A stretch of DNA of 64,000 nt from contig CALXPL010000002.1 of NCBI GenBank assembly GCA_944390275.1, positions 239,983 to 303,982 on the forward strand, given 5' to 3'. The stretch's first letter is position 1; each line of letters begins with the position of its first letter. Position numbers and translations under genes: made by a program. Below the pieces are notes generated by a model. It was not told the origin of the DNA and made no database searches. It saw only the letters and a program-made list of their open reading frames with translations. This DNA comes from an uncultured Alphaproteobacteria bacterium (lineage in GTDB: Bacteria > Pseudomonadota > Alphaproteobacteria > RF32 > CAG-239). Of the stretch, positions 1 through 8,713 are shown piece by piece.

Positions 1-994
1 TTTTATTTTTGCTCAAAGGAATACCTAAAAAGTGTTTTTCGGCATGAAATTTGATTGTATTGTCAATGTCAACATAGGTATAATCATTAAATATGTCATC
101 TTTTCCCATAGTAAAGCCGCCGGCTCCTAAAACTAAAATTTTATGTTTTTTGTTTTTGGGTAAGGTTTTAATGAATTGATTTTCAATAAAGACAACATAC
201 TGAAATAACAAATTTTCATCTTGAGAAATTTTAGAAGCAAAGGTATCGTTAAGAATCATTAATTTTGATTTTCCCTTATCAACATTAAGAATAGCAATAG
301 TTGATACGGCATTATTTTCAACGATTCCGAAAATCTTTTCAAGAAGCAAAGAATGATTAAGAATAAGCGCGATAAGAGGAATAAATATCCATGTAAATAA
401 GTGAAATTTTTTAGCAAAAAATGAGGCGGTTAAGATGCAAAGGACGACAAGAAAAACGATAGTGTAATTAACACCGATAAAGGGCATTAGGACAAGTGTC
501 GATAACAAAGATCCCAAGACCGAACCAAGTGTATCGACTGCCAAAATTCTACCGGTATAATTACGGTTATATTTATGTAAATAGCGGCATAATAAAGAAG
601 TAATATTTCCAAAGAAATAGGCTGGAAAAGAAAGAAAAATCAAACAAAAAAGAAAAGTTCTTAAAGGGGCATTTTGTATATGGAGTAAATAAAAGCAAGA
701 AAAATAAGCAGCAAGTAAAACAAAACTGGAAGCAAGGATTAAAAAACAGGCAAGTCGAATAAAAGAAGAATAGATTTTTTTTCTGACTGGTAAGAAAGTT
801 AAGGAAACAGTTGAACCGTGATAGTATCCCCAAGCCATAAAGGACATAATGCAACCGATAATGATAGCTGTTGTAACCACTGTAGTTCCGACAAAAGTGC
901 TAAGCTGACGGATAACGACGAGTTCTGTTGCCAAACTGCAAAATCCACTAATAAAAATAGCAGCAAGTAGAAGAAATTTAATTTTTTGATTCAT
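1..994 (-). CDS. Membrane-anchored spermidine synthase-like protein (3' part outside window)
   Basis: An open reading frame on the minus strand starts at ATG 994 and runs off the left edge with about 331 codons visible. The first ~220 residues are strongly hydrophobic, with several predicted membrane spans (LLLAAIFISGF near the start, later LLAAYFSCFYLL and VFLVVLCILTA). A soluble part follows with a SAM-binding-type glycine motif LVLGAGGFTMG at about residues 285-295 and an acidic YVDID a little later, as in the polyamine aminopropyltransferase fold. Family knowledge: fusions of membrane spans to a spermidine-synthase domain are common in bacteria, and many have no proven polyamine activity. 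The catalytic half is mostly outside the window, so the substrate cannot be judged. It is separated from the upstream DUF192 gene by a terminator. Confidence 0.75.
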   Translation of the reverse strand, partial: MNQKIKFLLLAAIFISGFCSLATELVVIRQLSTFVGTTVVTTAIIIGCIMSFMAWGYYHGSTVSLTFLPVRKKIYSSFIRLACFLILASSFVLLAAYFSCFYLLHIQNAPLRTFLFCLIFLSFPAYFFGNITSLLCRYLHKYNRNYTGRILAVDTLGSVLGSLLSTLVLMPFIGVNYTIVFLVVLCILTASFFAKKFHLFTWIFIPLIALILNHSLLLEKIFGIVENNAVSTIAILNVDKGKSKLMILNDTFASKISQDENLLFQYVVFIENQFIKTLPKNKKHKILVLGAGGFTMGKDDIFNDYTYVDIDNTIKFHAEKHFLGIPLSKNK

Positions 995-1002
995 GTTTTT
1001 TC

Positions 1003-1038
1003 CAACAAAAAAACAACCTTAAAAGTTAAGGTTGTTTT
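1003..1038 (-). terminator. Rho-independent terminator after the DUF192 lipoprotein gene
   Basis: A 10-bp perfect stem (1011-1020 with 1028-1037) is followed on the minus strand by a T-run. It lies between the stop of the DUF192 gene and the start of the spermidine-synthase-like gene. Confidence 0.75.
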
Positions 1039-1054
1039 AGATTAACAAATAAGA

Positions 1055-1708
1055 TTATTTAGCATTAGTTGATGTATCGTTAATAACGGTTTCACCGCTG
1101 GTTCCGTCATCAACCAAAGATTCATCATCGGAAATATCTTCTACTTCTGTCTCAGCGTCTTCAATTTCTTGAATATCAGCTAATTCTTCTTCATCTAAGA
1201 CGACTTCAGGAGATGAATTCATATTAGATTCGCTAGCTTCATTTTTATTTTTATGAGCATTATTATTAAAGAAAGCATGCTTAACCGTATCACCTGTTTT
1301 TATGTTATATTTTTTCACATCACCGGCATTAAGTTCAATAACGGCATTTGCCGGAACGGGAGAAGAAATGATTTCAGTAGAATTAGGTTTAGCATTTTCA
1401 AAAATCCAAACGACCGTACCGTCATTAACAAAAATCATATCCAAAGGGATAAGAGTATCTTTCATCCACATACCGATATGCTCATAACCTTTGAGATTAA
1501 AAATCATACCATGCTTATCTTCAAGAGTTTCTCGATTCATTAATCCTTTTTGCAATTCTTCGGGAGAAACCGCGTTTTCAACAATCAAATCAACGGTTTT
1601 TCCATCCGTAGAAATGATTGATAAATTGTAATCGGCAGCCTGTTCATCATTTTTTGAGCAAGAAACGATAAGAAAAACGGCTAAAAATAGTTTAATAAAC
1701 TTAGACAT
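1055..1708 (-). CDS. DUF192 family lipoprotein with acidic tail
   Basis: 217 residues. The N-terminus is a lipoprotein signal with lipobox LIVSC, so the mature protein should be lipid-anchored in the envelope. Residues ~30-145 match DUF192: the QKGLMNRETL segment, then MWMKDTLIPLDMIFV and a late VIELNAGDV. The function of DUF192 is unknown; members are small periplasmic or secreted beta-barrel-like proteins. The last ~65 residues are an added low-complexity tail rich in Glu, Asp and Ser, probably disordered. The start lies 2 bp after the stop of the Panacea-like gene, with a GGGGG ribosome-binding site inside that gene's end, so the two are probably co-transcribed and coupled. The family call is secure; the role is not known. 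Confidence 0.85.
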   Translation of the reverse strand: MSKFIKLFLAVFLIVSCSKNDEQAADYNLSIISTDGKTVDLIVENAVSPEELQKGLMNRETLEDKHGMIFNLKGYEHIGMWMKDTLIPLDMIFVNDGTVVWIFENAKPNSTEIISSPVPANAVIELNAGDVKKYNIKTGDTVKHAFFNNNAHKNKNEASESNMNSSPEVVLDEEELADIQEIEDAETEVEDISDDESLVDDGTSGETVINDTSTNAK

Positions 1709-1710
1709 AG

Positions 1711-2259
1711 CTAACCCCCATGTTTAGAAGTGAGTTCAGAAACTCTTTTAGGTAACCATTGAGAAACGACAACGGGTCCGTTAAGAGAGTTTAAAATTTT
1801 TTTCTCAGTACAATTAATGACATCTATTTTACTATTCTTATTTAAAGATTCAACAAGAGATTTAAAATCGAGAATAATTTTTTTATTTTTTTGATGATAT
1901 TCACGATATATATTAAAGTTTTTAATTAAAGTTTCAAGTTTTTCAGTCGATAATGAGGCAAACTCATTCCAAACGGAATTAAGAAAGGTGTTGATTTCGG
2001 AAGAAAAAGAAATTTTCGGTAAAAGAGGTCGTCCGAGATGAAGGATTTTCTTAAGATTTGGTTCATAGATACCAGAATCATCACAAACGAATACAGTAGG
2101 AACCAAAGGTACTTTTTTGTAGAATTCGGCATATTTAATTTGGGCAAGAAAAATTAAACATTGTGTTTTCGTATTATCAATGTTACAGTTTTCATCTGCA
2201 GCTTTATCAAAGAACCAATAAGCCAAATCAATAACATTATCGAGTTTTGAGATAAGCAT
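1711..2259 (-). CDS. Panacea/DUF4065-like protein (tentative)
   Basis: 182 residues, no signal peptide or membrane span. The N-terminal part (VIDLAYWFFDKA, then TKTQCLIFLAQIKYAEFYKK) resembles the opening helices of DUF4065/Panacea proteins, whose usual pattern is an LQKL-type helix followed by a tyrosine-rich helix. The middle (FLNSVWNEFASLSTEKLETLI) resembles the later helix of that family. Panacea proteins include the SocA proteolytic adaptor/antitoxin of Caulobacter and many antitoxin-like proteins. No obvious toxin partner is adjacent: the neighbour downstream is a DUF192 lipoprotein. The identification is by pattern only and could be wrong; otherwise it is a hypothetical cytoplasmic protein. 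Confidence 0.5.
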   Translation of the reverse strand: MLISKLDNVIDLAYWFFDKAADENCNIDNTKTQCLIFLAQIKYAEFYKKVPLVPTVFVCDDSGIYEPNLKKILHLGRPLLPKISFSSEINTFLNSVWNEFASLSTEKLETLIKNFNIYREYHQKNKKIILDFKSLVESLNKNSKIDVINCTEKKILNSLNGPVVVSQWLPKRVSELTSKHGG

Positions 2260-2445
2260 TAATTATCAACCTCTTATATTTTTAAACTTAACAAAAAGTA
2301 TAAAGAAATTGAACAAAAAAAACAATACGAAAAATGAAAATGATTTTTTTTGCATTATTTCCTTTTTTAACTTGTGTTAAGGAATATAATATTATATCTA
2401 TATACAGAAGAAATTTATTTAATTCATTCATTGATAGGTTCGGCA

Positions 2446-3189
2446 ATGTCTTTATTAAAAAAAATTAGTTTTTTGGGATTATTTGTATTTTTAGCCTCAT
2501 GTTCAACCCCGGCAATGTTTCCGGATATTTCGGATGAAGTCGATGGAATAAAGAAAAGTGAAGGGCTTGCATCGGACGGAGCTCGTCGAGCAAGTATTCC
2601 CGAAGAAGATGTTAAAGAAAATGAACAATCAGAAGAAGCAGCAAAACCGACTGGATTTATGAGTAAGGCAGAATCCTTAGAGGCAACGGCAACAAAGCCG
2701 GTAGAAACAGATGAAGAGGATTATGCATCATCAGAGAAAAAAGAAGAACTCGAAATAGCAGAGCAGAACCCAGAGATAGAAGCTAAAGGAGACATTGAAG
2801 CAGCAGATTCGGAAGAAGAGTTTGTTCCGAGTGTAACTTATCGTTTAGCGACTTTTTACTTTAACAACGGTAGTTCAAATTTAAGTTCGGAAGAAAAACA
2901 AGAAATACGAGAAATAGTCAAGACAGCAAAAAAGCATAACGGAAAAATCAGAGTTGTAGGTTATGCATCAAGCCGTACAAGAAATACGGATATAGTCAAT
3001 CACAAATTAATGAACTTCCGAGTATCGCAAGCACGAGCGGATTCGGTTGCCCAAGCATTAATTAAAGCAGGCCTACCAAAACAGGATATAACGGTTGAAG
3101 CATTATCCGATTCGAACCCGGCATATTTGGAAGTGATGCCGGAAGGAGAAAGATTAAACCGCCGCGCAGAGGTTTATATCAGCTATTAG
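2446..3189 (+). CDS. OmpA-family lipoprotein with acidic linker
   Basis: I place the start at ATG 2446 (247 residues): it gives a clean lipoprotein signal with lipobox FLASC, whereas the in-frame upstream extension from 2374 lacks signal character. After the anchor comes a ~115-residue low-complexity linker rich in Glu, Ala and Ser, then a C-terminal OmpA-like domain from about residue 140 (ATFYFNNGSSNLS, GYASSR, RVSQARADSVAQAL, NRRAEVYI). Such domains bind peptidoglycan, so the protein probably links outer membrane to cell wall. It precedes recJ by 28 bp on the same strand. The family is clear; the specific name is not. Confidence 0.85.
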   Translation: MSLLKKISFLGLFVFLASCSTPAMFPDISDEVDGIKKSEGLASDGARRASIPEEDVKENEQSEEAAKPTGFMSKAESLEATATKPVETDEEDYASSEKKEELEIAEQNPEIEAKGDIEAADSEEEFVPSVTYRLATFYFNNGSSNLSSEEKQEIREIVKTAKKHNGKIRVVGYASSRTRNTDIVNHKLMNFRVSQARADSVAQALIKAGLPKQDITVEALSDSNPAYLEVMPEGERLNRRAEVYISY

Positions 3190-3217
3190 ATATCGTATAG
3201 AAAAAGAAAGGTTTTGA

Positions 3218-4987
3218 GTGGATAAAGAATCAAAAGATGAAAAATCTTTAGGGGGAAATTTATGGAAAATTCTTCCCGTAGATGAGAAACGTGCTGAATA
3301 TATATCCCAAAGATATAATCTTCCATACATTATATCCAAAATAGTCGCTGTTAGAGGAATAGCCACAGAAGATATAGAAAAATTTTTATTTCCGAAATTG
3401 CAAAATTTAATGCCGGACCCGCATTGTTTAAAAGACATGAAAAAAGCGGCATCACGCTTGGCAAAAGCCATAATTGATAAAGAAAGAATAGGGATAATCG
3501 GAGATTATGATGTTGACGGAGCGACCTCGACATCCGTAATGCGCTTATTTTTAGAGCAAAATGGCATACAGCCATTAGTGCATATACCGGAAAGGGAAGA
3601 AGGTTATGGGCCGAGTTGCCAAGCCTTTGATGAATTTAAAGAAAAAGGATGCCATTTTGTCATAACAGTGGATTGTGGAACAACGGCATTTGAAGTTTTT
3701 GATTATGCGCAATCGCAAGGCTTTGAAGTAATAGTAATAGACCATCATGAGGCAGAGGTAAAACTTCCCCAAGTTTATGCTCTTGTAAATCCCAAAAGGT
3801 TAGATGAAGAAAATGACTATGAATATTTAAAATATTTAGCAGCGGTAGGAGTAGTTTTTCTAACGATTGTTGCGGTAAATCGTGAGCTAAGGGAACAAGG
3901 TTATTACAAAGATAAAGCAGAGCCGAATTTGATGAATCTATTAGATTTAGTTTCTTTAGGAACAGTATGTGATGTTGTTCCTTTATTGGGATTAAATCGC
4001 GCCTATGTCCGCCAAGGGCTTAAAGTCATGTCAAAACGTCAGAATATCGGATTGAAGGCTTTAATAGATAAATCAGGTATTCAAGAAGCCCCTGGAGCAT
4101 TTCATCTAGGTTATGTTTTAGGTCCGAGAATCAATGCCTGCGGCAGAGTTGGAGAGGCATCTTTAGGCAACAAACTCTTGTGTGCCAAAACGAGTCAGGA
4201 AGCGGAAATTTTAGCTGAAAAATTAAATGATTTTAACAATCAAAGAAAAGAAATAGAAGCCTATGTATTGCTAAAAGCGATTGAGATACTCGAGAGTACG
4301 CCGCAAGAATATCCGATAGCTTTTGTTAGCGGTAAAGACTGGCATCAAGGAGTAATCGGTATTGTTGCAGGAAAATTAAAAGAGCGTTACAACGTTCCGT
4401 CTTTTGTTATGTCAATAGAAGCAGATGAGGTAAAAGGTTCCGCGCGTTCGATTCCGGGAATAGATTTGGGAGCACTGGTCATGTCCGCGAAAGAGAAGGG
4501 TATTTTAAGTAAAGGAGGCGGGCATATAATGGCCGCGGGATTTTCTTTAAATGAGGATAAGATAGAAGAATTTAAACGTTTTGCCGGAGAATATGTTAAA
4601 GAGCATTTAGGAGATGAAACAATAACACCAGTCATTGAGATTGACAGTCAGGTAGATATAGCAGGAATCAACGAAGATTTAGCAGAAAAGCTGGAGTTAT
4701 TGGAGCCCTATGGTTCAGGAAACAGCGAACCGAAGTTGCTCATTCCATCGGTCAGAATAAGTAAAGCGAGTATTGTTGGAAATGGACATATTCGTTGTTA
4801 TTTAGGGTCGTTAAAGGGCGGTAGTATTAAAGCCATGGCGTTCCGGGTTGGAGATACAGAGTTAGGCAAAGCAATGCTCACAGCCAATGGAGAAAGTTAT
4901 GATGTTGTCGGCGTTTTACGACGCGACACGTGGCAGGGACGTAATTCAATACAGTTTATTATAGAAGATGCAAAGAGGCACAAATAA
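3218..4987 (+). CDS. recJ: Single-stranded-DNA-specific 5'-3' exonuclease RecJ
   Basis: 589 residues, the usual RecJ length. The start is GTG 3218 behind an AAAGAAAGG ribosome-binding site. DHH-phosphoesterase motifs are present: IGDYDVDGATS (residues ~94-104), VDCGTTAFE (~151-159) and IDHHEAE (~174-180). The DHHA1 part carries SKGGGHIMAAGFS, and the C-terminal OB-like region carries PYGSGNSEP. RecJ degrades single-stranded DNA 5' to 3' in RecF-pathway recombination and mismatch or base-excision repair, using Mn/Mg held by the Asp and His residues. The stop overlaps the start of the next gene (TAATG), so the pair is translationally coupled. Confidence 0.97.
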   Translation: MDKESKDEKSLGGNLWKILPVDEKRAEYISQRYNLPYIISKIVAVRGIATEDIEKFLFPKLQNLMPDPHCLKDMKKAASRLAKAIIDKERIGIIGDYDVDGATSTSVMRLFLEQNGIQPLVHIPEREEGYGPSCQAFDEFKEKGCHFVITVDCGTTAFEVFDYAQSQGFEVIVIDHHEAEVKLPQVYALVNPKRLDEENDYEYLKYLAAVGVVFLTIVAVNRELREQGYYKDKAEPNLMNLLDLVSLGTVCDVVPLLGLNRAYVRQGLKVMSKRQNIGLKALIDKSGIQEAPGAFHLGYVLGPRINACGRVGEASLGNKLLCAKTSQEAEILAEKLNDFNNQRKEIEAYVLLKAIEILESTPQEYPIAFVSGKDWHQGVIGIVAGKLKERYNVPSFVMSIEADEVKGSARSIPGIDLGALVMSAKEKGILSKGGGHIMAAGFSLNEDKIEEFKRFAGEYVKEHLGDETITPVIEIDSQVDIAGINEDLAEKLELLEPYGSGNSEPKLLIPSVRISKASIVGNGHIRCYLGSLKGGSIKAMAFRVGDTELGKAMLTANGESYDVVGVLRRDTWQGRNSIQFIIEDAKRHK

Positions 4988-5682
4988 TGGAAAAAGAATT
5001 AAAATCAAGAGCAAAACATATAAAAAAGATAAGATTAGAAAGAGAGCGAGCAGTTTTTATGAAATTGGGAGCAAAGTTACGTGCCTATTTTTTTACGGGA
5101 ATATTGGTAACGGCACCGGTTTCAATAACTTTTTATATGGCGTATAAAATATTTGTTTGGATAGATGTATCGGTAAACAAGTTAATACCTCCGGAAATTA
5201 TAGAACATTATAACATTCCGTTAACGACGATACCGGGGTTAGGAATAGCAATTTTAATTTTAGGCATGATATTTGTAGGAATGTTTGCCGCGGGATTTGT
5301 TGGAAGATTTTTTGTGCATTTGGGAGATTGGATAGTTCGCCGCCTACCGATAATTTCAAGTATTTATTCGTTGTTAAAGCAAGTTTTTGAAACCATATTT
5401 TCCAATAAGACCCAATCGTTTAATAAATGTGTTTTATTGGAATATCCGCGCAAAGGAATATGGATATTGGGTTTTGTAAGTGCAGCGACCAAAGGAGAAG
5501 TTAGAAAGAAAGTGGATGAAGACATGTTGAGTGTTTTTATTCCGACAACCCCCAATCCGACATCAGGATTTTTAATTTTTGTACCTAAAAAAGATACAAT
5601 AGCATTAGATATGAGTGTGGAAGAAGGTTTAAAATATGTCATCTCATGTGGAATAGTTGAACCCGATACAAAGAAAAAGTAA
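4987..5682 (+). CDS. DUF502 family membrane protein
   Basis: 231 residues. A basic N-terminal segment is followed by two long hydrophobic spans (YFFTGILVTAPVSITFYMAY at ~33-52 and IPGLGIAILILGMIFVGMF at ~82-100), then PIISSIYSLLKQVFETI and VLLEYPRKGIWILGFV, the signature of DUF502 (COG2928). The C-terminal half (FIPTTPNPTSGFLIFVP) is the typical conserved block. The function is unknown; members are inner-membrane proteins. It overlaps the recJ stop by one base, so it is in an operon with recJ. It ends in a terminator-like hairpin facing surface locus A. Confidence 0.9.
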   Translation: MEKELKSRAKHIKKIRLERERAVFMKLGAKLRAYFFTGILVTAPVSITFYMAYKIFVWIDVSVNKLIPPEIIEHYNIPLTTIPGLGIAILILGMIFVGMFAAGFVGRFFVHLGDWIVRRLPIISSIYSLLKQVFETIFSNKTQSFNKCVLLEYPRKGIWILGFVSAATKGEVRKKVDEDMLSVFIPTTPNPTSGFLIFVPKKDTIALDMSVEEGLKYVISCGIVEPDTKKK

Positions 5683-5688
5683 TAAGCA

Positions 5689-5712
5689 TAAGGCTCTCAA
5701 AAGAGAGCCTTA
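5689..5712. terminator. Hairpin between convergent genes
   Basis: A perfect 10-bp stem with a 4-base loop lies between the stop of the DUF502 gene and the stop of the large Cys-rich gene. T-runs are weak on both sides, so it may act as a bidirectional hairpin or 3'-end stabiliser. Confidence 0.5.
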
Positions 5713-5737
5713 AAGGGGAAAGTGTGATAAGTGAAGA

Positions 5738-7813
5738 TTAGAAGTTCATGCTTGAACATACTCTGCTGTCTAAATTAACAGTAACATAAGAAAGACACTT
5801 CTCATTACGAGAGCTAGAAGCCCATGTAATATTAATGGCTTTATTACTGTTTACAGTTACGTTTCTGCAAATATAATCTTTCCAATTTATGGCATATGCA
5901 GCATCATTGTAATTGCATAAATTAATCGTAGTATTTTCTCCTGCGATAGTAGCATAAACCTGTTTTGATGATTTTATGTTTAAGTTAGCGTTATCTAAAA
6001 GTGTTACCTTTGTCGAATCGGCTCCTTTTAAATTAATTACAGAAGAAGGTTGTGCTTCTATTTCATTATAGGGAACACTTCCTCCATGATAACCATAACT
6101 TCTTGTATAGGTAAAGTTTCCATATACACGAACATGCCCAAGATAAGGAGAAGTTACATTTACATTATTAAGGATGGCTGAGGAGAATACAGGATGGTAT
6201 GTTGACTGTTTGCCACAGGTATCAAAATATTTCTCATTTTCAGCTGTAAGTCTGGTTGTACTAATAATATTTAAATTTGTAACATTTAACCCATAATAAT
6301 AGTTTGCCGTAAAATCATCACCGACAAAATGTTCGAATGTAAGAGTTTTTCCATTTCCGTTAAGAGTAACATTATTATTATTTGCGATTAAGCTTAAATT
6401 TCCGCAAGACATATTTTGAGTTACATTGACAGTACTGCCGGCAGATGCTTCACTAAGTTGTCTGTATAAATTATAACAAGCATCATCGACAAATCGATCT
6501 TTGCATTCGTACAAATAAGACTCAATATTTCCCCCATTATGGATGGATTCTGTCGTAAACATATTTCCATTTGGGCACAAATCAGAAGTTCTGGCAAACA
6601 TATAACCGTCAATGCTAAATTTTTTCGTTCCATTAGTGTATAATAAGGCATTACAATCCGTGTATTTTCCGTTACATGTAGAAAAACTACAATGATAATT
6701 CGATGAGGTTGGGCAATTGGATTCATCATATTTATAGCTTGCTGAGCATTGAGAATTACAGGTTTGTGTTGAGGCATCCCAATCGTATCCTGCTTCACAT
6801 CCGGTTTTGCAATAACGTTTTGAGCATTCTTCATAACGGCAGGTAAAAGGAGAGGGGCAGGTTGTTAAGGAACATTCGTTTGCACAGGATAGTAAACATT
6901 TTCCCGTAGCTGCATCCCAAGAATAACCTTCTGCGCAGATACAGGCTTTATATTTTCCATCACAAGGTTCTCCATCGCCTCTGGCATAACCTGTTCCGGT
7001 ACAGGTATATTTAAATGCTGATGAACAAACACATTTTAAAGCTGTTGCACTCCATTCATAATTTAGAGGACATTTACATTCTTCAAAATAAGTTCCGCCA
7101 TCATCCGTACAAGTATTTCCGTAACCGCCATAAACACCACATATGTTGGAATTGATAGGATAAGTTTTGTTATCGCATTTAATTTGATAGCGTTTTCCAT
7201 CACAAGAATCACATTCGCCGATACTCACATATCCCGCGGGAACAGAAGAATAAGGATAATCAGAGCAGAGGTTGCAACATTCTTTATATTTTCCGTCGCA
7301 AGCCTTACCAACCCCTTTCTGATCAGTTCCATTACATAATTCGCTATAGTCGTTATCACACTCACAGCGTTCGTAATAACGGTTATCCGAAGGACAGGGA
7401 TTAACCAAGTGTTGTCCGGTAGGGCAAGAGGTTTTTGTATAACCGGCATCACGACACTGCTCGGGAATGGTATCATAATCAGGGTCATTTCCGTTTGGAG
7501 TTCCGCCGCCATTTCCGCCCCCAGGGGTTTCGGTATTTCCAAATCTATCTCCCGAGCAATTTCCGGCATCGGTGATAAAACACACCGAAGCGACTTTTTG
7601 CTCTTTACCTGAAATTTTAGAATCATCAAATAAGCGTGATGATAAATCAAGTCCTTGAAGAGTATGGCGAATGTATGTGTGATGTGTGTGTAAAGTATGG
7701 ATGCCAGACTTTGGGACGGATAAAGGTATTTTTTCCGACGCATAAGTTAAATTTCCGTTATCAACAAATAAGCTGACAGCAGACAGTAATATGGTTTTTG
7801 AAATACTGTTCAT
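5738..7813 (-). CDS. Surface locus A, large exported Cys-rich protein (A2)
   Basis: 691 residues from ATG 7813, chosen because an AAGGGGG ribosome-binding site and the leader shared with copies B, C and D sit directly before it; the longer in-frame extension is untranslated leader. Signal peptide ~1-26 (ends TYAS). A His-rich stretch (LHTHHTYIRHT, ~residues 43-53) and the family motif VCFITDAGNC follow. Then comes a glycine-rich linker (GGGNGGG) and a Cys-rich region of ~300 residues with short repeats of the form CDGKY-ECCNLCSDY and CKCPLNYEW. Unlike copies B and C, the protein continues ~250 residues with a less Cys-rich, Asn/Thr-rich segment (NLSLIANNNNVTLNGNGKTL) reminiscent of parallel beta-helix adhesins. 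The last gene of locus A, it has its own promoter and no DUF1566 partner downstream. Likely cell-surface or secreted; function unknown. Confidence 0.75.
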   Translation of the reverse strand: MNSISKTILLSAVSLFVDNGNLTYASEKIPLSVPKSGIHTLHTHHTYIRHTLQGLDLSSRLFDDSKISGKEQKVASVCFITDAGNCSGDRFGNTETPGGGNGGGTPNGNDPDYDTIPEQCRDAGYTKTSCPTGQHLVNPCPSDNRYYERCECDNDYSELCNGTDQKGVGKACDGKYKECCNLCSDYPYSSVPAGYVSIGECDSCDGKRYQIKCDNKTYPINSNICGVYGGYGNTCTDDGGTYFEECKCPLNYEWSATALKCVCSSAFKYTCTGTGYARGDGEPCDGKYKACICAEGYSWDAATGKCLLSCANECSLTTCPSPFTCRYEECSKRYCKTGCEAGYDWDASTQTCNSQCSASYKYDESNCPTSSNYHCSFSTCNGKYTDCNALLYTNGTKKFSIDGYMFARTSDLCPNGNMFTTESIHNGGNIESYLYECKDRFVDDACYNLYRQLSEASAGSTVNVTQNMSCGNLSLIANNNNVTLNGNGKTLTFEHFVGDDFTANYYYGLNVTNLNIISTTRLTAENEKYFDTCGKQSTYHPVFSSAILNNVNVTSPYLGHVRVYGNFTYTRSYGYHGGSVPYNEIEAQPSSVINLKGADSTKVTLLDNANLNIKSSKQVYATIAGENTTINLCNYNDAAYAINWKDYICRNVTVNSNKAINITWASSSRNEKCLSYVTVNLDSRVCSSMNF

Positions 7814-7843
7814 CACATCCCCCTTGTTTATCATCACGACTCT

Positions 7844-7872
7844 AATATAACATATATGTTGCGACATGTAAA
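7844..7872 (-). promoter_or_regulatory. Promoter of A2 with operator-like palindrome in the spacer
   Basis: On the minus strand: -35 TTTACA (7867-7872), exactly 17 bp, -10 TATATT (7844-7849). The spacer next to -35 holds TGTCGCAACA, a one-mismatch version of the perfect palindrome TGTTGCAACA seen at copy B. The leader GTCGTGATGATAA and the ribosome-binding site follow, as at loci B, C and D. Confidence 0.7.
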
Positions 7873-7908
7873 TACCTAATTTTGCTCGGAAAGGAGAAAA
7901 AAGACATA

Positions 7909-7935
7909 AAAAAACTCCCCACAGGGAGTTTTTTT
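7909..7935 (-). terminator. Terminator between the locus A DUF1566 gene and A2
   Basis: Stem AACTCCC/GGGAGTT with a 4-base loop, A-run on one side and T-run on the other. It ends the A1-DUF1566 transcript before the A2 promoter. Confidence 0.75.
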
Positions 7936-7953
7936 GCTTACTTAACATAAAGA

Positions 7954-8700
7954 TTAAATTTTCATTATTGGGCGGACGGTATGATTACTTATAATATTGC
8001 CAGTTGAATATTTATTATATACAGACATTAGTGTTGATTTAGTCCATGCTGAATTTTTATTATATTCCGATGATGTCCAATAAGTACCCCCTGAAATAAA
8101 ATTTGAATTTTTTGTTAGGTTTATGCCAAAATTAATTTCTACAGAATGTTCTGACATGATGTGCCACATTCCCATTGCCGGTAAGCACCATTTTCCTTTT
8201 GTGTCTCTTGCTGCTGTTGGAGCATAATTCTTTGCTGCTGCAGCGGCAGGATATTTATCTGCTCCTAAAGCTAACATGGCCTCGGTATTTTCACAACTTT
8301 TCATATCATTTATAACGGTTTCTGTGGTTGTGTAATTTTCTATTTCGGGAACATCTATTTCCTCTGTTGACCAGACTTGAGTAGAAGATGCATTTTCTAA
8401 AGCAATAATCCACTTCTCACCATCTTCATCATAAGCGATAACACCAATAGGGGTCTTATCTGCAATATATTTATTAATACACGTTCCGTCGCTATAATAA
8501 ACAGAACCATAAGTACATCCTCCGGATTGTGGACAAGCCCAAGCATTTCCAAAAGGACATTTAATACCGCCGCTTTCGCAAGAAGTTTCGGTATAACCTA
8601 AACTAGCACAGTCTTGAGAGGCAACACATTGTGCTGAAACATTGCTCATAGAAAAAGGAGCTGTTAATAAAACTGAAGTTAATAAAGCAAATTTTTTCAT
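7954..8700 (-). CDS. Surface locus A, exported DUF1566/Lcl_C-like protein
   Basis: 248 residues. Signal peptide ~1-23 (ends VSA). The mature N-terminus carries a Cys module QDCASLGYTETSC...IKCPF that also appears at the C-terminus of its partner Cys-rich proteins. After a short variable segment comes a ~170-residue C-terminal domain with PIGVIAYDEDGEKWI, ENTEAMLALG, KGKWCLPAMGMW, YWTSSEY and a final TVRPIMKI. The WCLP, YW-SSE and VRP pattern is that of DUF1566 (Lcl_C, a C-type-lectin-like fold found in surface proteins). The start follows A1 by 13 bp behind AGAAAGGAG, so the two form an operon. Ligand and role are unknown. Confidence 0.75.
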   Translation of the reverse strand: MKKFALLTSVLLTAPFSMSNVSAQCVASQDCASLGYTETSCESGGIKCPFGNAWACPQSGGCTYGSVYYSDGTCINKYIADKTPIGVIAYDEDGEKWIIALENASSTQVWSTEEIDVPEIENYTTTETVINDMKSCENTEAMLALGADKYPAAAAAKNYAPTAARDTKGKWCLPAMGMWHIMSEHSVEINFGINLTKNSNFISGGTYWTSSEYNKNSAWTKSTLMSVYNKYSTGNIISNHTVRPIMKI

Positions 8701-8713
8701 TTTTTTCTCCTTT

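Noticed and set aside
573..854. Minus-strand frame of 93 codons rich in Phe
   Set aside because: It lies in another frame of the membrane-anchored spermidine-synthase-like gene (1-994), which has the convincing motifs; the Phe-rich text is a by-product of AT-rich sequence.
7225..7743. Overlapping long frames within the surface genes (also at 9116-9565, 27223-27672 and 56946-57404)
   Set aside because: They recur only because the surface genes are paralogous; none has a signal peptide, start context or family motif.
7814..7948. N-terminal extension of the A2 surface protein
   Set aside because: It covers the promoter and leader that are conserved at loci B, C and D; the start at 7813 matches their position behind AAGGGGG.
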